Assembly: GCA_034667465.1 (NCBI GenBank)
Contig: JAXDJV010000006.1
Coordinates: 1-33,500, forward strand
DNA: 33,500 nt
Direction: 5' to 3'
Origin: JAOBAU01 sp034667465
GTDB taxonomy: Bacteria > Acidobacteriota > Thermoanaerobaculia > Gp7-AA8
Each line of letters opens with the position of its first letter. Position 1 is the first letter of the stretch. The notes under the pieces are model-generated. The model searched no databases. It saw nothing but the letters and a program-made list of their open reading frames with translations, and was not told where the DNA came from. Positions 17,760 through 25,229 of this stretch are shown here, piece by piece. Position numbers and translations under genes: made by a program.

Positions 17760-18715
17760 CGCCGCACGAACTGCTCGACCGTTTCCCTGATCGCGCGCTT
17801 CGTCGACTCGGCGCTCGACAGCTTCGGCGTCCAGCCGAGTGCCGTCATCTTTCGCGTGTCGAGCTTCACCTGCGCGACGTCGCCGCGCCAGCCGCGGGAG
17901 CCGCCGGTGTACTCCACCTTCACGTCGTTCGTGTCGAGTCCCATCGCCGCGAACGTCCACTCTTTGATCTCGTTCACCGACGTCTGATCGGTCACCGCGA
18001 GGTTGTAGTAATTCACCATCGCGCGCGCGGTGGCGTGACCGAACATCATTCCGTCGAGACAGTCTTCAACGTGCACGTACGGCTTTGCCTGCGTCCCGTC
18101 GCCGAGGATTTTGAGATACGTCGGATCGTCCTTCAGTCGCAGCACGAAATCGTGGATGACGCCGTGCGTCGGATTCGGTCCGACGATGTTGCCGAAGCGG
18201 AAGATCCACGAGCGGATGTCGTAGTTGTGTGCGTACGCGGTGATCAGCCCTTCGCACGCCAGCTTGCTCGCGGCGTAGAGCGAGATCGGCAGCATCGGAC
18301 CGTAGTCTTCCGGAGTCGGCATCACGGTCGGCTCGCCGTACACCGCGCCGCTCGACGAGAAGATGATTTCTTTCACTTCCGCGCGGCGCATCGATTCGAG
18401 CACGTTGTACGTGACGAGCGTGCCGCCTTTCAGATCGAAGTCGGTGTACTTCGTACCGTAGCTGATGTCGCTGTTCGCGCAGAGGTGCCAGACGCGATCG
18501 GGCTTCACGTCCGCGACGAGCGCGGCGAGGCGATCGAGATCGAGCAGATCGAACTCATGAAAGTGAAAGTGCGGATGCTCGAGCAGCGGCGCGAGGTACT
18601 CGCGTTTACCGAGGAAAAAGTTGTCGATGCCGAAGACCTCGTCGCCGTTGCGGAGGAGTCGGGGGATCAGGTTCGTGGCGATGAAGCCGGCGGCGCCGGT
18701 GACGAGGATCTTCAC
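17756..18715 (-). CDS. Extended SDR NDP-sugar epimerase/dehydratase
   Basis: This 319-residue protein has an N-terminal NAD(P) motif ILVTGAAGFIA (about 3–13), a slight variant of TGxxGFxG. It also has SSSGAVYGEP (120–129) and the catalytic Tyr147-Ala-Ala-Ser-Lys151. Together with ILGDGTQAKPYVHVEDC these place it in the UDP-glucose 4-epimerase / GDP-sugar dehydratase group. The substrate is not determined by sequence. In this operon a GDP-heptose is the natural candidate. The GTG start overlaps the stop of the hddC-like gene by 4 nt (GTGA). It is the last gene of the heptose operon and its stop overlaps that of the convergent TPR gene. Confidence 0.85.
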   Translation of the reverse strand: MKILVTGAAGFIATNLIPRLLRNGDEVFGIDNFFLGKREYLAPLLEHPHFHFHEFDLLDLDRLAALVADVKPDRVWHLCANSDISYGTKYTDFDLKGGTLVTYNVLESMRRAEVKEIIFSSSGAVYGEPTVMPTPEDYGPMLPISLYAASKLACEGLITAYAHNYDIRSWIFRFGNIVGPNPTHGVIHDFVLRLKDDPTYLKILGDGTQAKPYVHVEDCLDGMMFGHATARAMVNYYNLAVTDQTSVNEIKEWTFAAMGLDTNDVKVEYTGGSRGWRGDVAQVKLDTRKMTALGWTPKLSSAESTKRAIRETVEQFVRR

Positions 18716-19437
18716 GTGAGTTTCTCCAGTGCGGCGCGCGTGCGCGCCAGTTCTTCAGGCGTTCCGATGTCGAAAAAATGGTGATCGACGACTTCGCAGG
18801 CGAGCTCGCCGCACGCGGCGAGGCCGGCGTAAATGATCTCTTCGAACGACGCCGCGCCGGTCGACGGCAGCATGTCGATCGTCGCCGCGTCCATCAGCGA
18901 AAAGCCGGCGTCGATGTACGGTAGCTCCGGCGCTTTCTTGTCGAAGCGAACGACGCGGTCGCCGTCGATCTCCGTGTTGCCAACATAGATCCGTTCGTAC
19001 ACGGCGAGACAATTCTCACTCGCGTGTCTCGCGACGAAGTCGTCGTACGCGCAGCGGCGGAGGACGTCGCCGAACGTCAGGATGAAACGATTGCCGAGCA
19101 GCGAACGCGCGTCGCGGATCGCGCCGCCGGTGCCGAGTGGTTCCGATTCGACGCTGTACGCGATGCGAACACCGAAGCGTGAGCCGTCGCCGAAATGCTG
19201 CTCGATGACGTCGCTGCGATAACCCGTGAGCATCACGAAGTCGCGCAGGCCGCGCGAAGCGAAAGAGTCGACGACATGCTCGAGGTACGGACGGCCGGCC
19301 ACTTCGATCATCGGCTTCGGCAGTCCGCGCGTCAGCTCGCCGAGGCGCGTGCCGAAGCCGCCGGCGAGAATCGCGACGCGGATGTCATCGCGAGCGTCAG
19401 CGAGTGATCTGCGCGGGTGGTGCGCGCCGATCGTCAT
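18712..19437 (-). CDS. hddC: Sugar-1-phosphate nucleotidyltransferase, HddC-like (GDP-heptose synthesis)
   Basis: This 241-residue protein has the nucleotidyltransferase signature ILAGGFGTRLGELTRGLPKP (23–42), VAGRPYLEHV and SEPLGTGGAI, with an Asp in LTFGDVL. Size and motifs match the guanylyltransferase HddC, which would convert D-glycero-alpha-D-manno-heptose 1-phosphate to the GDP-sugar. The assignment rests mainly on the companion HddA-, GmhB- and GmhA-like genes. On its own the sequence could also be a glucose- or mannose-1-phosphate nucleotidyltransferase. The first 20 residues before VAILAGG are encoded by a REP-like repeat pair, which also supplies the ATG. No other start codon lies between. 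Confidence 0.75.
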   Translation of the reverse strand: MTIGAHHPRRSLADARDDIRVAILAGGFGTRLGELTRGLPKPMIEVAGRPYLEHVVDSFASRGLRDFVMLTGYRSDVIEQHFGDGSRFGVRIAYSVESEPLGTGGAIRDARSLLGNRFILTFGDVLRRCAYDDFVARHASENCLAVYERIYVGNTEIDGDRVVRFDKKAPELPYIDAGFSLMDAATIDMLPSTGAASFEEIIYAGLAACGELACEVVDHHFFDIGTPEELARTRAALEKLT

Positions 19438-19474
19438 TCCTCGCGCCCCGCTCCCTCGCTACGCTCGGGATGAC
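19384..19474. repeat. Inverted pair of REP-like palindromes at the GT2–hddC junction
   Basis: The first copy, 19384–19408, begins GTCATCGCGAGCGTCAGCGA. The second, on the opposite strand at 19451–19474, begins GTCATCCCGAGCGTAGCGAG. They share the GAGCG-AGCGAG core with the copies at 11713–11824. An outer inverted repeat (GTCATTCC at 19433–19440, GGGATGAC at 19467–19474) is also present. The element contains the stop codon of the GT2 gene (19459–19461), the ATG of the hddC-like gene (19435–19437) and the first codons of the latter. Confidence 0.8.
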
Positions 19475-20136
19475 GCACGCTTCACCTTCCGCGCGTTCCA
19501 CAGCCGCCGGAACGTCCACTTCGTGCTGTCCCAACGCTGCAGCGTCGACGTGCCGACGCGCTCGCGATAATCGATCCCGATCTCTTTTACTTTGTAGCCG
19601 CGGCGATATGGGATCAGCATCATGTCGACCGGCAGCGCCGGACCTTTTTCGTCCCACTCGGTCGCATCGATCATCGACTTGCGATAGGCGCGCATGCCGC
19701 TGTGGACGTCGGTCGTTTTGATGCCGTGGAGCAAACGCGCGGTGAATGCGAAAACGCGGTTGGCGAGAAAGTTTGCGAACGGCATCGCCTTCGGCCGCGA
19801 CTGCACGCGCGACGTGTTGACGAGATCGAATCCTTCGTCGATCAGCGCGACGAGTTGCGGAATCACTTCGACCGGATAGGTGTCGTCGCAATCGAGCGTG
19901 ATGACGATCTCGCCGTTTGCGAGGCGCACCGCCTTGTCCATCGCCGGGCCGTAACCTTTCGGCGGGAACTGCTTCAGCACGCGGCAGCCGAGCGACTCCG
20001 CGATTTCGGCGGTGCGGTCTTTGCTCGAGTCGACGAGGAAGATCTCGGCGTCGGGGGCGACGCGGCGAATGTCGCCGACGACTTTCGCGACCGCGCCTTC
20101 CTCGTTCATGGTGATCATCGATACGGTCAGTTTCAT
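19459..20136 (-). CDS. Family 2 glycosyltransferase (DPM1-like)
   Basis: This 225-residue soluble GT-A-type enzyme has VSMITMNEEGAVAKVV at the N-terminus, FLVDSSKDRT for nucleotide binding, and LDCDDTYP (81–88) as the metal-binding Asp motif. DVHSGMRAYRKSMID and a distal RVGTSTLQRWDSTKW segment are typical of dolichyl-phosphate-mannose-synthase-like members. It lacks C-terminal membrane helices. It probably transfers a sugar from a nucleotide donor to a lipid phosphate or growing glycan. The ATG overlaps the upstream methyltransferase stop by 4 nt. The last four residues and stop (SSRA) come from a REP-like repeat. Confidence 0.85.
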   Translation of the reverse strand: MKLTVSMITMNEEGAVAKVVGDIRRVAPDAEIFLVDSSKDRTAEIAESLGCRVLKQFPPKGYGPAMDKAVRLANGEIVITLDCDDTYPVEVIPQLVALIDEGFDLVNTSRVQSRPKAMPFANFLANRVFAFTARLLHGIKTTDVHSGMRAYRKSMIDATEWDEKGPALPVDMMLIPYRRGYKVKEIGIDYRERVGTSTLQRWDSTKWTFRRLWNARKVKRASSRA

Positions 20137-20876
20137 CGTTTCCTGCGAGCCTCGAAAATCATCTGGAACGCCAGCGCGCCCGGCCAGAGCCGCGCGATCA
20201 GGCGCTCGATCGGATAAATCGTTTTGAGATAGATGCGGTACGGCTTCGAATTCAACAGCGCGGCCGGATCGCCGCCGTCGCCGCTTGCGAGCAGTTTCTT
20301 CGCGAGCGGAACGAACGGCCGCACGAGGCCGGGATTGTACGTCCGGCGCAGCGACTCGAGGCCGGCGTCGTCGATCATCGCCCGCGCGCTGGAGCGCGTG
20401 AAGAAACGGAGATGCGTCCGGTCGAGCACGCCGGTGTCGTCATATTGAAAGCTGCCGAACGCGAGCGACAACCGGACCGACCAGAGGCCGACGTTCGGCA
20501 GCGAGATCAGCACGACGCCGTCGTCTTTCAGCAGCGACGCGTATTTGCGCAGCACGCCGGTCGGCCACGGCAAATGTTCGAGGACGTCGGCGAGAATGAT
20601 GACGTCGAAGCGGCGGCCGCCGAGCGCACTTTCGACGTCGGCGAACTGCTGCAGGTCGAGCTGCACGACTTCGGCGAGACGCGTCCGCGCCACGGCGACG
20701 GCGTCGTCGCTTTCTTCAACGCCGACGACGCGATTGCCGAGCTGCGCGATCCGCTCGGACGTCGCCGCGAATCCGCAGCCGACGTCGAGCACGTGGAGAC
20801 CGCTGCGTCCGTTCCACAGACGCAGCAATCCCCAGTTCACATCTTCGAAGTAACGATAGCCGCCGCGCTCGTCCAT
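20133..20876 (-). CDS. Class I SAM-dependent methyltransferase
   Basis: This 247-residue protein has a SAM-binding motif LHVLDVGCGFAATSERIA (27–44), an acidic second strand VVGVEES, and DVIILADVLEHLPWP, as in methyltransf_11/25 types. A C-terminal extension of about 80 residues ends in basic residues (FEARRKR) and contains hydrophobic patches. The acceptor is unknown; sugar or lipid-linked glycan methylation is likely from context. Its start shares one nucleotide with the upstream methyltransferase stop (TGATG), and its end overlaps the GT2 gene by 4 nt. Confidence 0.85.
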   Translation of the reverse strand: MDERGGYRYFEDVNWGLLRLWNGRSGLHVLDVGCGFAATSERIAQLGNRVVGVEESDDAVAVARTRLAEVVQLDLQQFADVESALGGRRFDVIILADVLEHLPWPTGVLRKYASLLKDDGVVLISLPNVGLWSVRLSLAFGSFQYDDTGVLDRTHLRFFTRSSARAMIDDAGLESLRRTYNPGLVRPFVPLAKKLLASGDGGDPAALLNSKPYRIYLKTIYPIERLIARLWPGALAFQMIFEARRKR

Positions 20877-21625
20877 CAGCTCGGCTTTCGGGCGACGAGA
20901 AAAAATCCCAGGGCGTCGATCGGATCGTACGCGACGCGATCGAGTGAGCGGCAGATGGCGACGATGAGGAACACCGCCGGAATCACGAACGGCAGCGCAA
21001 GATAGCGAGGCTTCGCGGCGATTTTTTTCTCGTATCCGAAGCCACCCATCCGCTCCTGGATCTCGCCGCCCATCCGTCCGACCGACAGCACGAGATAGCT
21101 GGCCAGCTTCTGGCCGATCACCGCCCAGAATCCGCCGCGAGGAAATAGCTTCACGACCTCGAGGCCGTTCTGCTCCGCGAGCGCGCGCAGTCCGTGATGC
21201 GTGTAGCGGTAGTAGTCATACGGTTCGGAGTGCAGTCGATACGAGAACGGGATCGTCAGAATCAGCACGCCGTTCGGCCGCAGGATGCGCGTCATCTCGG
21301 CGAACAGTACCCACGGTTTCGCGGCATGCTCGAGCACCTGCGTGCAGAGGACCGTGTCGAACGACGCGTCATCGAACGGCAGCCGATCGCCGCTGAAGAC
21401 GAAATCGAGTTTCTCTTTCGACGACCAGACGCTGTCTTTGTACGTCTCCTCGTAATCGATGCCGTGGTGCTCGGAAACGTACGGCGCGAACATTTTTCGG
21501 TACGGTTTGTCGCCGCAGCCGACGTCGATCATCCGTCCGTGTGCGAGCGGCGCGATCGAGCGCAGCCCTTTCTCGAGAAGATCTTTCTCGAGATCGAGCC
21601 AGTTGCGGATCGCGTCGACGATCAT
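20876..21625 (-). CDS. Class I SAM-dependent methyltransferase
   Basis: This 249-residue protein has RMIDVGCGDKPYRKMFAPYV (31–50) as the SAM site and DTVLCTQVLEHAAKPW (109–124). FSYRLHSEPYDYYRYTHHGL is a conserved block in glycan-cluster methyltransferases. A hydrophobic C-terminal segment (about 208–225) may associate it with the membrane. The ATG overlaps the upstream flavoprotein stop by 4 nt. It is not closely similar to the next methyltransferase, so two different methylations are likely. Acceptor unknown. Confidence 0.85.
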   Translation of the reverse strand: MIVDAIRNWLDLEKDLLEKGLRSIAPLAHGRMIDVGCGDKPYRKMFAPYVSEHHGIDYEETYKDSVWSSKEKLDFVFSGDRLPFDDASFDTVLCTQVLEHAAKPWVLFAEMTRILRPNGVLILTIPFSYRLHSEPYDYYRYTHHGLRALAEQNGLEVVKLFPRGGFWAVIGQKLASYLVLSVGRMGGEIQERMGGFGYEKKIAAKPRYLALPFVIPAVFLIVAICRSLDRVAYDPIDALGFFLVARKPS

Positions 21626-22920
21626 CGCGCCAGCGTCGCGGAAAGCTCGAGCGCGCGCTCGATGCAGACGTCCGAGTTGATGTAGTCGAACTGCGCGAAG
21701 CGGCCGAGCAGGTGCATGCCGGTCGCCGCCACCGACTCGCGCATCGCGGTAACGTTCGCGCGATAGTCAAGGTCGTACACCGGATAGCCGTACGTGAAGC
21801 GAACGACCTTCGTGTAGTTGACGTTTTTCCGGTCGAGGAGCTCGACGCGCTCGAGGTCGCGCAGCGTTCGCTCGATGACCTGCTCGTCGCTGAGTTCCCA
21901 GATGCCGTCGCCTTCGTTGGTCGTGATCTCGGCCATGAACGGCGTCTGTCCGACCGGACCGCATCGTTCGCTGAACGCTTTCGGAAATGACACGCGGTGA
22001 AAGAGGATCTCGGGATCGGGGATGTAGAGCGCGCTGTACGGATAGCCGCGATCTTCGTCGACGCCGACGAGAACGTTGATGAGTGAGTTGTAGCGCAGCT
22101 TCGCGGCGAGGTCGCGCGTTTCCTGCGGCGCTTCCGGCCACACTTTCAGCAGCTCGTGAATCGGCAACGTGTTGACCAGTGTGTCGTACCTGCGGACGTC
22201 GCCGGTCGTCGACGTGATCTGCCAGCGATCGCCGTCGCGGCGAACATCTGCGACGGTCCACTCTCTCTCGATCGAACCGCGCACGCGCGAGGCGAATGCA
22301 TTCACGAGCGCTTCGAAGCCGCCTTCGACCGGGTAGTAGAAGTGCAGCTGGTGAAGATAGCCCTCAGTCGGAATGCCGATCGCCGACTTCAACACGTCTT
22401 CCATCGGCGGCTTCGGAATGCGCGACACGAACTCGAGTCCGATCTTCTTCGGGTCGTAGTTCCAGATCTTGCGGTTGTACGGGATGAAGTACTTGTCGCT
22501 GATCCCTTCGCCGAATGTTTTGTACGACCAGTCGGCGAGGTTCGCCGGCTCGTCGTTCGCGTGCGGATTTTTCAGGTAGCCGAGGATGCACTCGAACGTG
22601 TCTTCTTTCGAGAGCGACGCCAGGTCGTTCTCGAACGGATACTTCACCAGCCTGCCTTTGAACCAGATGCGATTTTCGCGGCGGCGCTGATGGACGTTGT
22701 CGCCGAGCGCCGCGACCATGATGCCGAGCACTTCCTTGTTCTTCGAGAACATGATGTGCGGGCCGGCGGCGTCGAACGTGAACCCGTTCTCGATGACCGT
22801 CGCGCAGAGACCGCCGATGCGCGCGCGTTTCTCGAGAATGTCGAGGTCGTCGTCGAGATATGCGGCGAGCGCGATGCCGGAGATTCCGCCGCCGAGGATG
22901 CCGATGCGGCGATGCGTCAC
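21622..22920 (-). CDS. FAD-dependent UDP-galactopyranose-mutase-like protein
   Basis: This 432-residue flavoprotein has an N-terminal dinucleotide motif IGILGGGISGIALA (6–19), then RIGGLCATV, and FDAAGPHIMFSKN, as in the UGM/protoporphyrinogen-oxidase-like superfamily. KYFIPYNRKIWNYDPKKI and a C-terminal GMHLLGRFAQFDYINSDVCI match the flavin-contacting end of mutase-like proteins. It may interconvert pyranose and furanose forms of a nucleotide sugar, or oxidise or isomerise a sugar. UGM active-site arginines cannot be assigned by eye. The GTG start overlaps the hddA-like stop by 4 nt. Confidence 0.7.
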   Translation of the reverse strand: MTHRRIGILGGGISGIALAAYLDDDLDILEKRARIGGLCATVIENGFTFDAAGPHIMFSKNKEVLGIMVAALGDNVHQRRRENRIWFKGRLVKYPFENDLASLSKEDTFECILGYLKNPHANDEPANLADWSYKTFGEGISDKYFIPYNRKIWNYDPKKIGLEFVSRIPKPPMEDVLKSAIGIPTEGYLHQLHFYYPVEGGFEALVNAFASRVRGSIEREWTVADVRRDGDRWQITSTTGDVRRYDTLVNTLPIHELLKVWPEAPQETRDLAAKLRYNSLINVLVGVDEDRGYPYSALYIPDPEILFHRVSFPKAFSERCGPVGQTPFMAEITTNEGDGIWELSDEQVIERTLRDLERVELLDRKNVNYTKVVRFTYGYPVYDLDYRANVTAMRESVAATGMHLLGRFAQFDYINSDVCIERALELSATLAR

Positions 22921-23969
22921 GAGTTCTCCCTGTTGGCCAGCGAGCGGGTGACGGAGCGGAAGCCGTGGCCGAGCTGCGCGACGACTTTCGTTCCTTCCGC
23001 TTCGACCGTGTAGTGCATGCGCGGCATCCCCTGCTCGAACATGAACTGCTCGAGCTTCGTGTGGTTCTTAGCGCAATAGAGCATCAGGAATCCGCCGCCG
23101 CCCGCGCCGATGATCTTGCCGCCGAGCACGTTGTGCTTCGCGCGGACTTCGTCGTAAATGGCGTCGACTTTCGTCAGCGAGATCTTGTTGGAGAGCTGCT
23201 TCTTGTTCTGCCAGTGCTCGTCGAGCATCTGTCCCCATTTGTCGAAGTTGCTGCCCTCGATCGCTTCGAGAATGCGATAGCCGAGATCTTTGATGCGGTG
23301 CAGCGAATCGGCGACGCGCTGATGGTTCGCGCTCTCTTTCTGCTGCATGGCCACGTTCTGATCGACGAGCACTTCCTTCGCGTTGCGCAGCGCGCCGGTG
23401 TAGTAGATGTGCGTCGATGCGACGAGATCGGCGATGTCGCCGCTCGATGGCGTCAGCTGCCGCACGCGAACGTTTCCGTCGGGCGCGATTTCCAGGACCG
23501 TCAGTCCGCCGTACGCGGCCATGTACTGATCCTGCTTGCCGATTCCTTCGCGCAGCACGTTCAGTTCGATGTGACACGCTTCTTCGGCGAGCGTCTGCAG
23601 CGGAACGTAATCGCGGCGGTCGTGATGGAGCGCGTTGAGCAGACCGACGAGGTAGCAGCTCGACGATCCGAGTCCGGTACCGGCGGGAAGATCGGCGATC
23701 GACGCCACTTCGAACGTGTCGTGAATGCCGTGCGCTTTCAGCGCTTCGCGCGCCAGCTCGTGGCGCAGCTCATCGACGTGATCGACGACTTCGCTGTGCG
23801 AGTAATGCAGACGGATCTGATGACCGACCATCGGCCGGTTGACCGTCACGTACATGTACTTGTCGAGCCCCATCGCGAAGATGAAGCCGCCGTGCTGGGA
23901 GTAGTACGACGGAAGATCGGTGCCGCCACCGCCGAGCGTGACGCGGAACGGCGTGCGCGTAACGATCAC
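22917..23969 (-). CDS. hddA: GHMP kinase, HddA-like D-glycero-alpha-D-manno-heptose-7-phosphate kinase
   Basis: This 350-residue GHMP kinase starts IVTRTPFRVTLGGGGTDLP (2–20). It has the ATP-binding loop PAGTGLGSSSCYLVGLLNAL (95–114), and ends with KIIGAGGGGFLMLYC (about 290–304). These features and its length fit HddA, which makes D-glycero-alpha-D-manno-heptose 1,7-bisphosphate. A fucose-kinase-like alternative is less likely because GmhB-, GmhA- and HddC-like genes are next to it. The start is GTG 23967–23969, overlapping the transaldolase stop by 4 nt. The frame open to 24428 upstream overlaps that gene and is discarded. Confidence 0.88.
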   Translation of the reverse strand: MIVTRTPFRVTLGGGGTDLPSYYSQHGGFIFAMGLDKYMYVTVNRPMVGHQIRLHYSHSEVVDHVDELRHELAREALKAHGIHDTFEVASIADLPAGTGLGSSSCYLVGLLNALHHDRRDYVPLQTLAEEACHIELNVLREGIGKQDQYMAAYGGLTVLEIAPDGNVRVRQLTPSSGDIADLVASTHIYYTGALRNAKEVLVDQNVAMQQKESANHQRVADSLHRIKDLGYRILEAIEGSNFDKWGQMLDEHWQNKKQLSNKISLTKVDAIYDEVRAKHNVLGGKIIGAGGGGFLMLYCAKNHTKLEQFMFEQGMPRMHYTVEAEGTKVVAQLGHGFRSVTRSLANRENS

Positions 23970-24676
23970 AGACGAAAACCTGCCGCGCTCGCATCGTTGA
24001 AAAACATCTTCACCGTGTCGAGCGAGACGTCTTCGAGCGAACGTCCGACGCCGCTCAACTTCTTCAACAGATCGGAAGTGACGGTGATGATGTGGCACCC
24101 GCACTCGTCGGCCTGAATGATGTTCAGCAACTCGCGCGGACTCGCCCACAAAAGCTGCGCTTTCGGTTTCTGCTTCACGATCTCGAGCGCCTCGGTCATC
24201 AGCGGAATCGGATCGCGGCCGGTGTCGGCGATCCGTCCGGCGAAGACCGAGACGATCGCGTCGGTGTTCGCGTCGAGCGCATCGACGACCGCGCGCACCT
24301 GGTCGAGGCTGAGGATCGCGGTGACGTTGAGCTTCACGTCGGCGGACGACAGCCGCTGAATGAGCGGGACGGCCGATTCGCCTTTCGTGTTCGTCACCGG
24401 AATCTTGACGAACACCGCGTCGCCCCACGTCGCGATGAGCCGCGCCTGGCGTTCCATCTCATCGAAGTCATCTGCGAAGACTTCGAACGAGATCGGCATT
24501 CCTTCGACAGCGGCGAGCGCTTCGTGTGCGAACGCTTCGTAATCGTTGATCCCCGACTTGCGCATCAGCGTCGGGTTGGTGGTGAAGCCTTTGACGATCC
24601 CGCTCTCGCGGGCCGCTTTCATGTCGCCGACGTTCGCACCATCGGCGTAGAGATCAATTCGGAGTTTCACGGACAT
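23966..24676 (-). CDS. Transaldolase / fructose-6-phosphate aldolase family protein
   Basis: This 236-residue short-type transaldolase family member has an N-terminal RIDLYADGA (Asp8), GFTTNPTLMRKSGI (31–44), the Schiff-base lysine in VFVKIPVTN (Lys91), KLNVTAIL (115–122) and VFAGRIADTGRD. All key landmarks appear intact. It could form sedoheptulose 7-phosphate, or another sugar phosphate, by three-carbon transfer or aldol addition. In this operon it sits between the gmhB- and hddA-like genes, so supply of the heptose precursor is an attractive role. I chose ATG 24674–24676. Its start overlaps the gmhB-like gene end by 23 nt. The long upstream frame is a shadow. Confidence 0.85.
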   Translation of the reverse strand: MSVKLRIDLYADGANVGDMKAARESGIVKGFTTNPTLMRKSGINDYEAFAHEALAAVEGMPISFEVFADDFDEMERQARLIATWGDAVFVKIPVTNTKGESAVPLIQRLSSADVKLNVTAILSLDQVRAVVDALDANTDAIVSVFAGRIADTGRDPIPLMTEALEIVKQKPKAQLLWASPRELLNIIQADECGCHIITVTSDLLKKLSGVGRSLEDVSLDTVKMFFNDASAAGFRL

Positions 24677-25229
24677 AGGACGGATCCTGTTGGGCGAGCC
24701 ACCGGACGAAGTGGGCGAGATCGTCGAAAGACTGATCCGCACGTTCGGCGCCGCGCTTTGGATTTGAGCGCGCGTATTGTAGCAGCGCGGTCCGGACGCC
24801 GGCCTGGCGACCACAGCCGATGTCTCCATCCTGATCGCCGGCGAACCACGAGGCGCTGAGATCGAGGTCGTACTTCTTCGCCGCTTCCTGCACGAAGTAC
24901 GGCTTCGGCTTCCGGCATTCACACCGATCCTCGGCGCGGTGATAGCAGTAAAAAAACTCCGCGATCGGCACGTCGCCGAGCTGCCGCAGCACTTCCGCGT
25001 GTACCGCGTGCAGCGCTTCGAGCGTCACTTTTCCCTTCGCCGCGCTCGGCTGATTCGACACGATGAAGATCAGATAGCCGAGACGTGCCGCGGTTCGAAT
25101 GGCGTCGGCGACGCCCGGCAGCAGCTCGACGTCCTCCGGCGCGCGCGGCGATTCCCACTCGTCATGCGACGGGTACCAGACGAGCGCGTCGAGCACGCCG
25201 TCGCGGTCCAGGAAAATGGCTTTATTCAT
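24654..25229 (-). CDS. gmhB: HAD-family heptose-bisphosphate phosphatase, GmhB-like
   Basis: This 191-residue HAD phosphatase has catalytic FLDRDGV (Asp8, Asp10), FIVSNQ (54–59), and the GmhB-type zinc site Cys94-x-His96 and Cys102-x-Cys104, followed by RKPKP (105–109). The acidic FAGDQDGDIGCG (128–139) completes the set. GmhB removes the 7-phosphate of D-glycero-D-manno-heptose 1,7-bisphosphate. A histidinol-phosphatase role is a related possibility, but the operon argues for heptose. ATG 25227–25229 is the start, sharing one nucleotide with the GT-C stop (TGATG). The C-terminal tail after residue 150 is longer than in short GmhB proteins. Confidence 0.88.
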   Translation of the reverse strand: MNKAIFLDRDGVLDALVWYPSHDEWESPRAPEDVELLPGVADAIRTAARLGYLIFIVSNQPSAAKGKVTLEALHAVHAEVLRQLGDVPIAEFFYCYHRAEDRCECRKPKPYFVQEAAKKYDLDLSASWFAGDQDGDIGCGRQAGVRTALLQYARSNPKRGAERADQSFDDLAHFVRWLAQQDPSYVRETPN

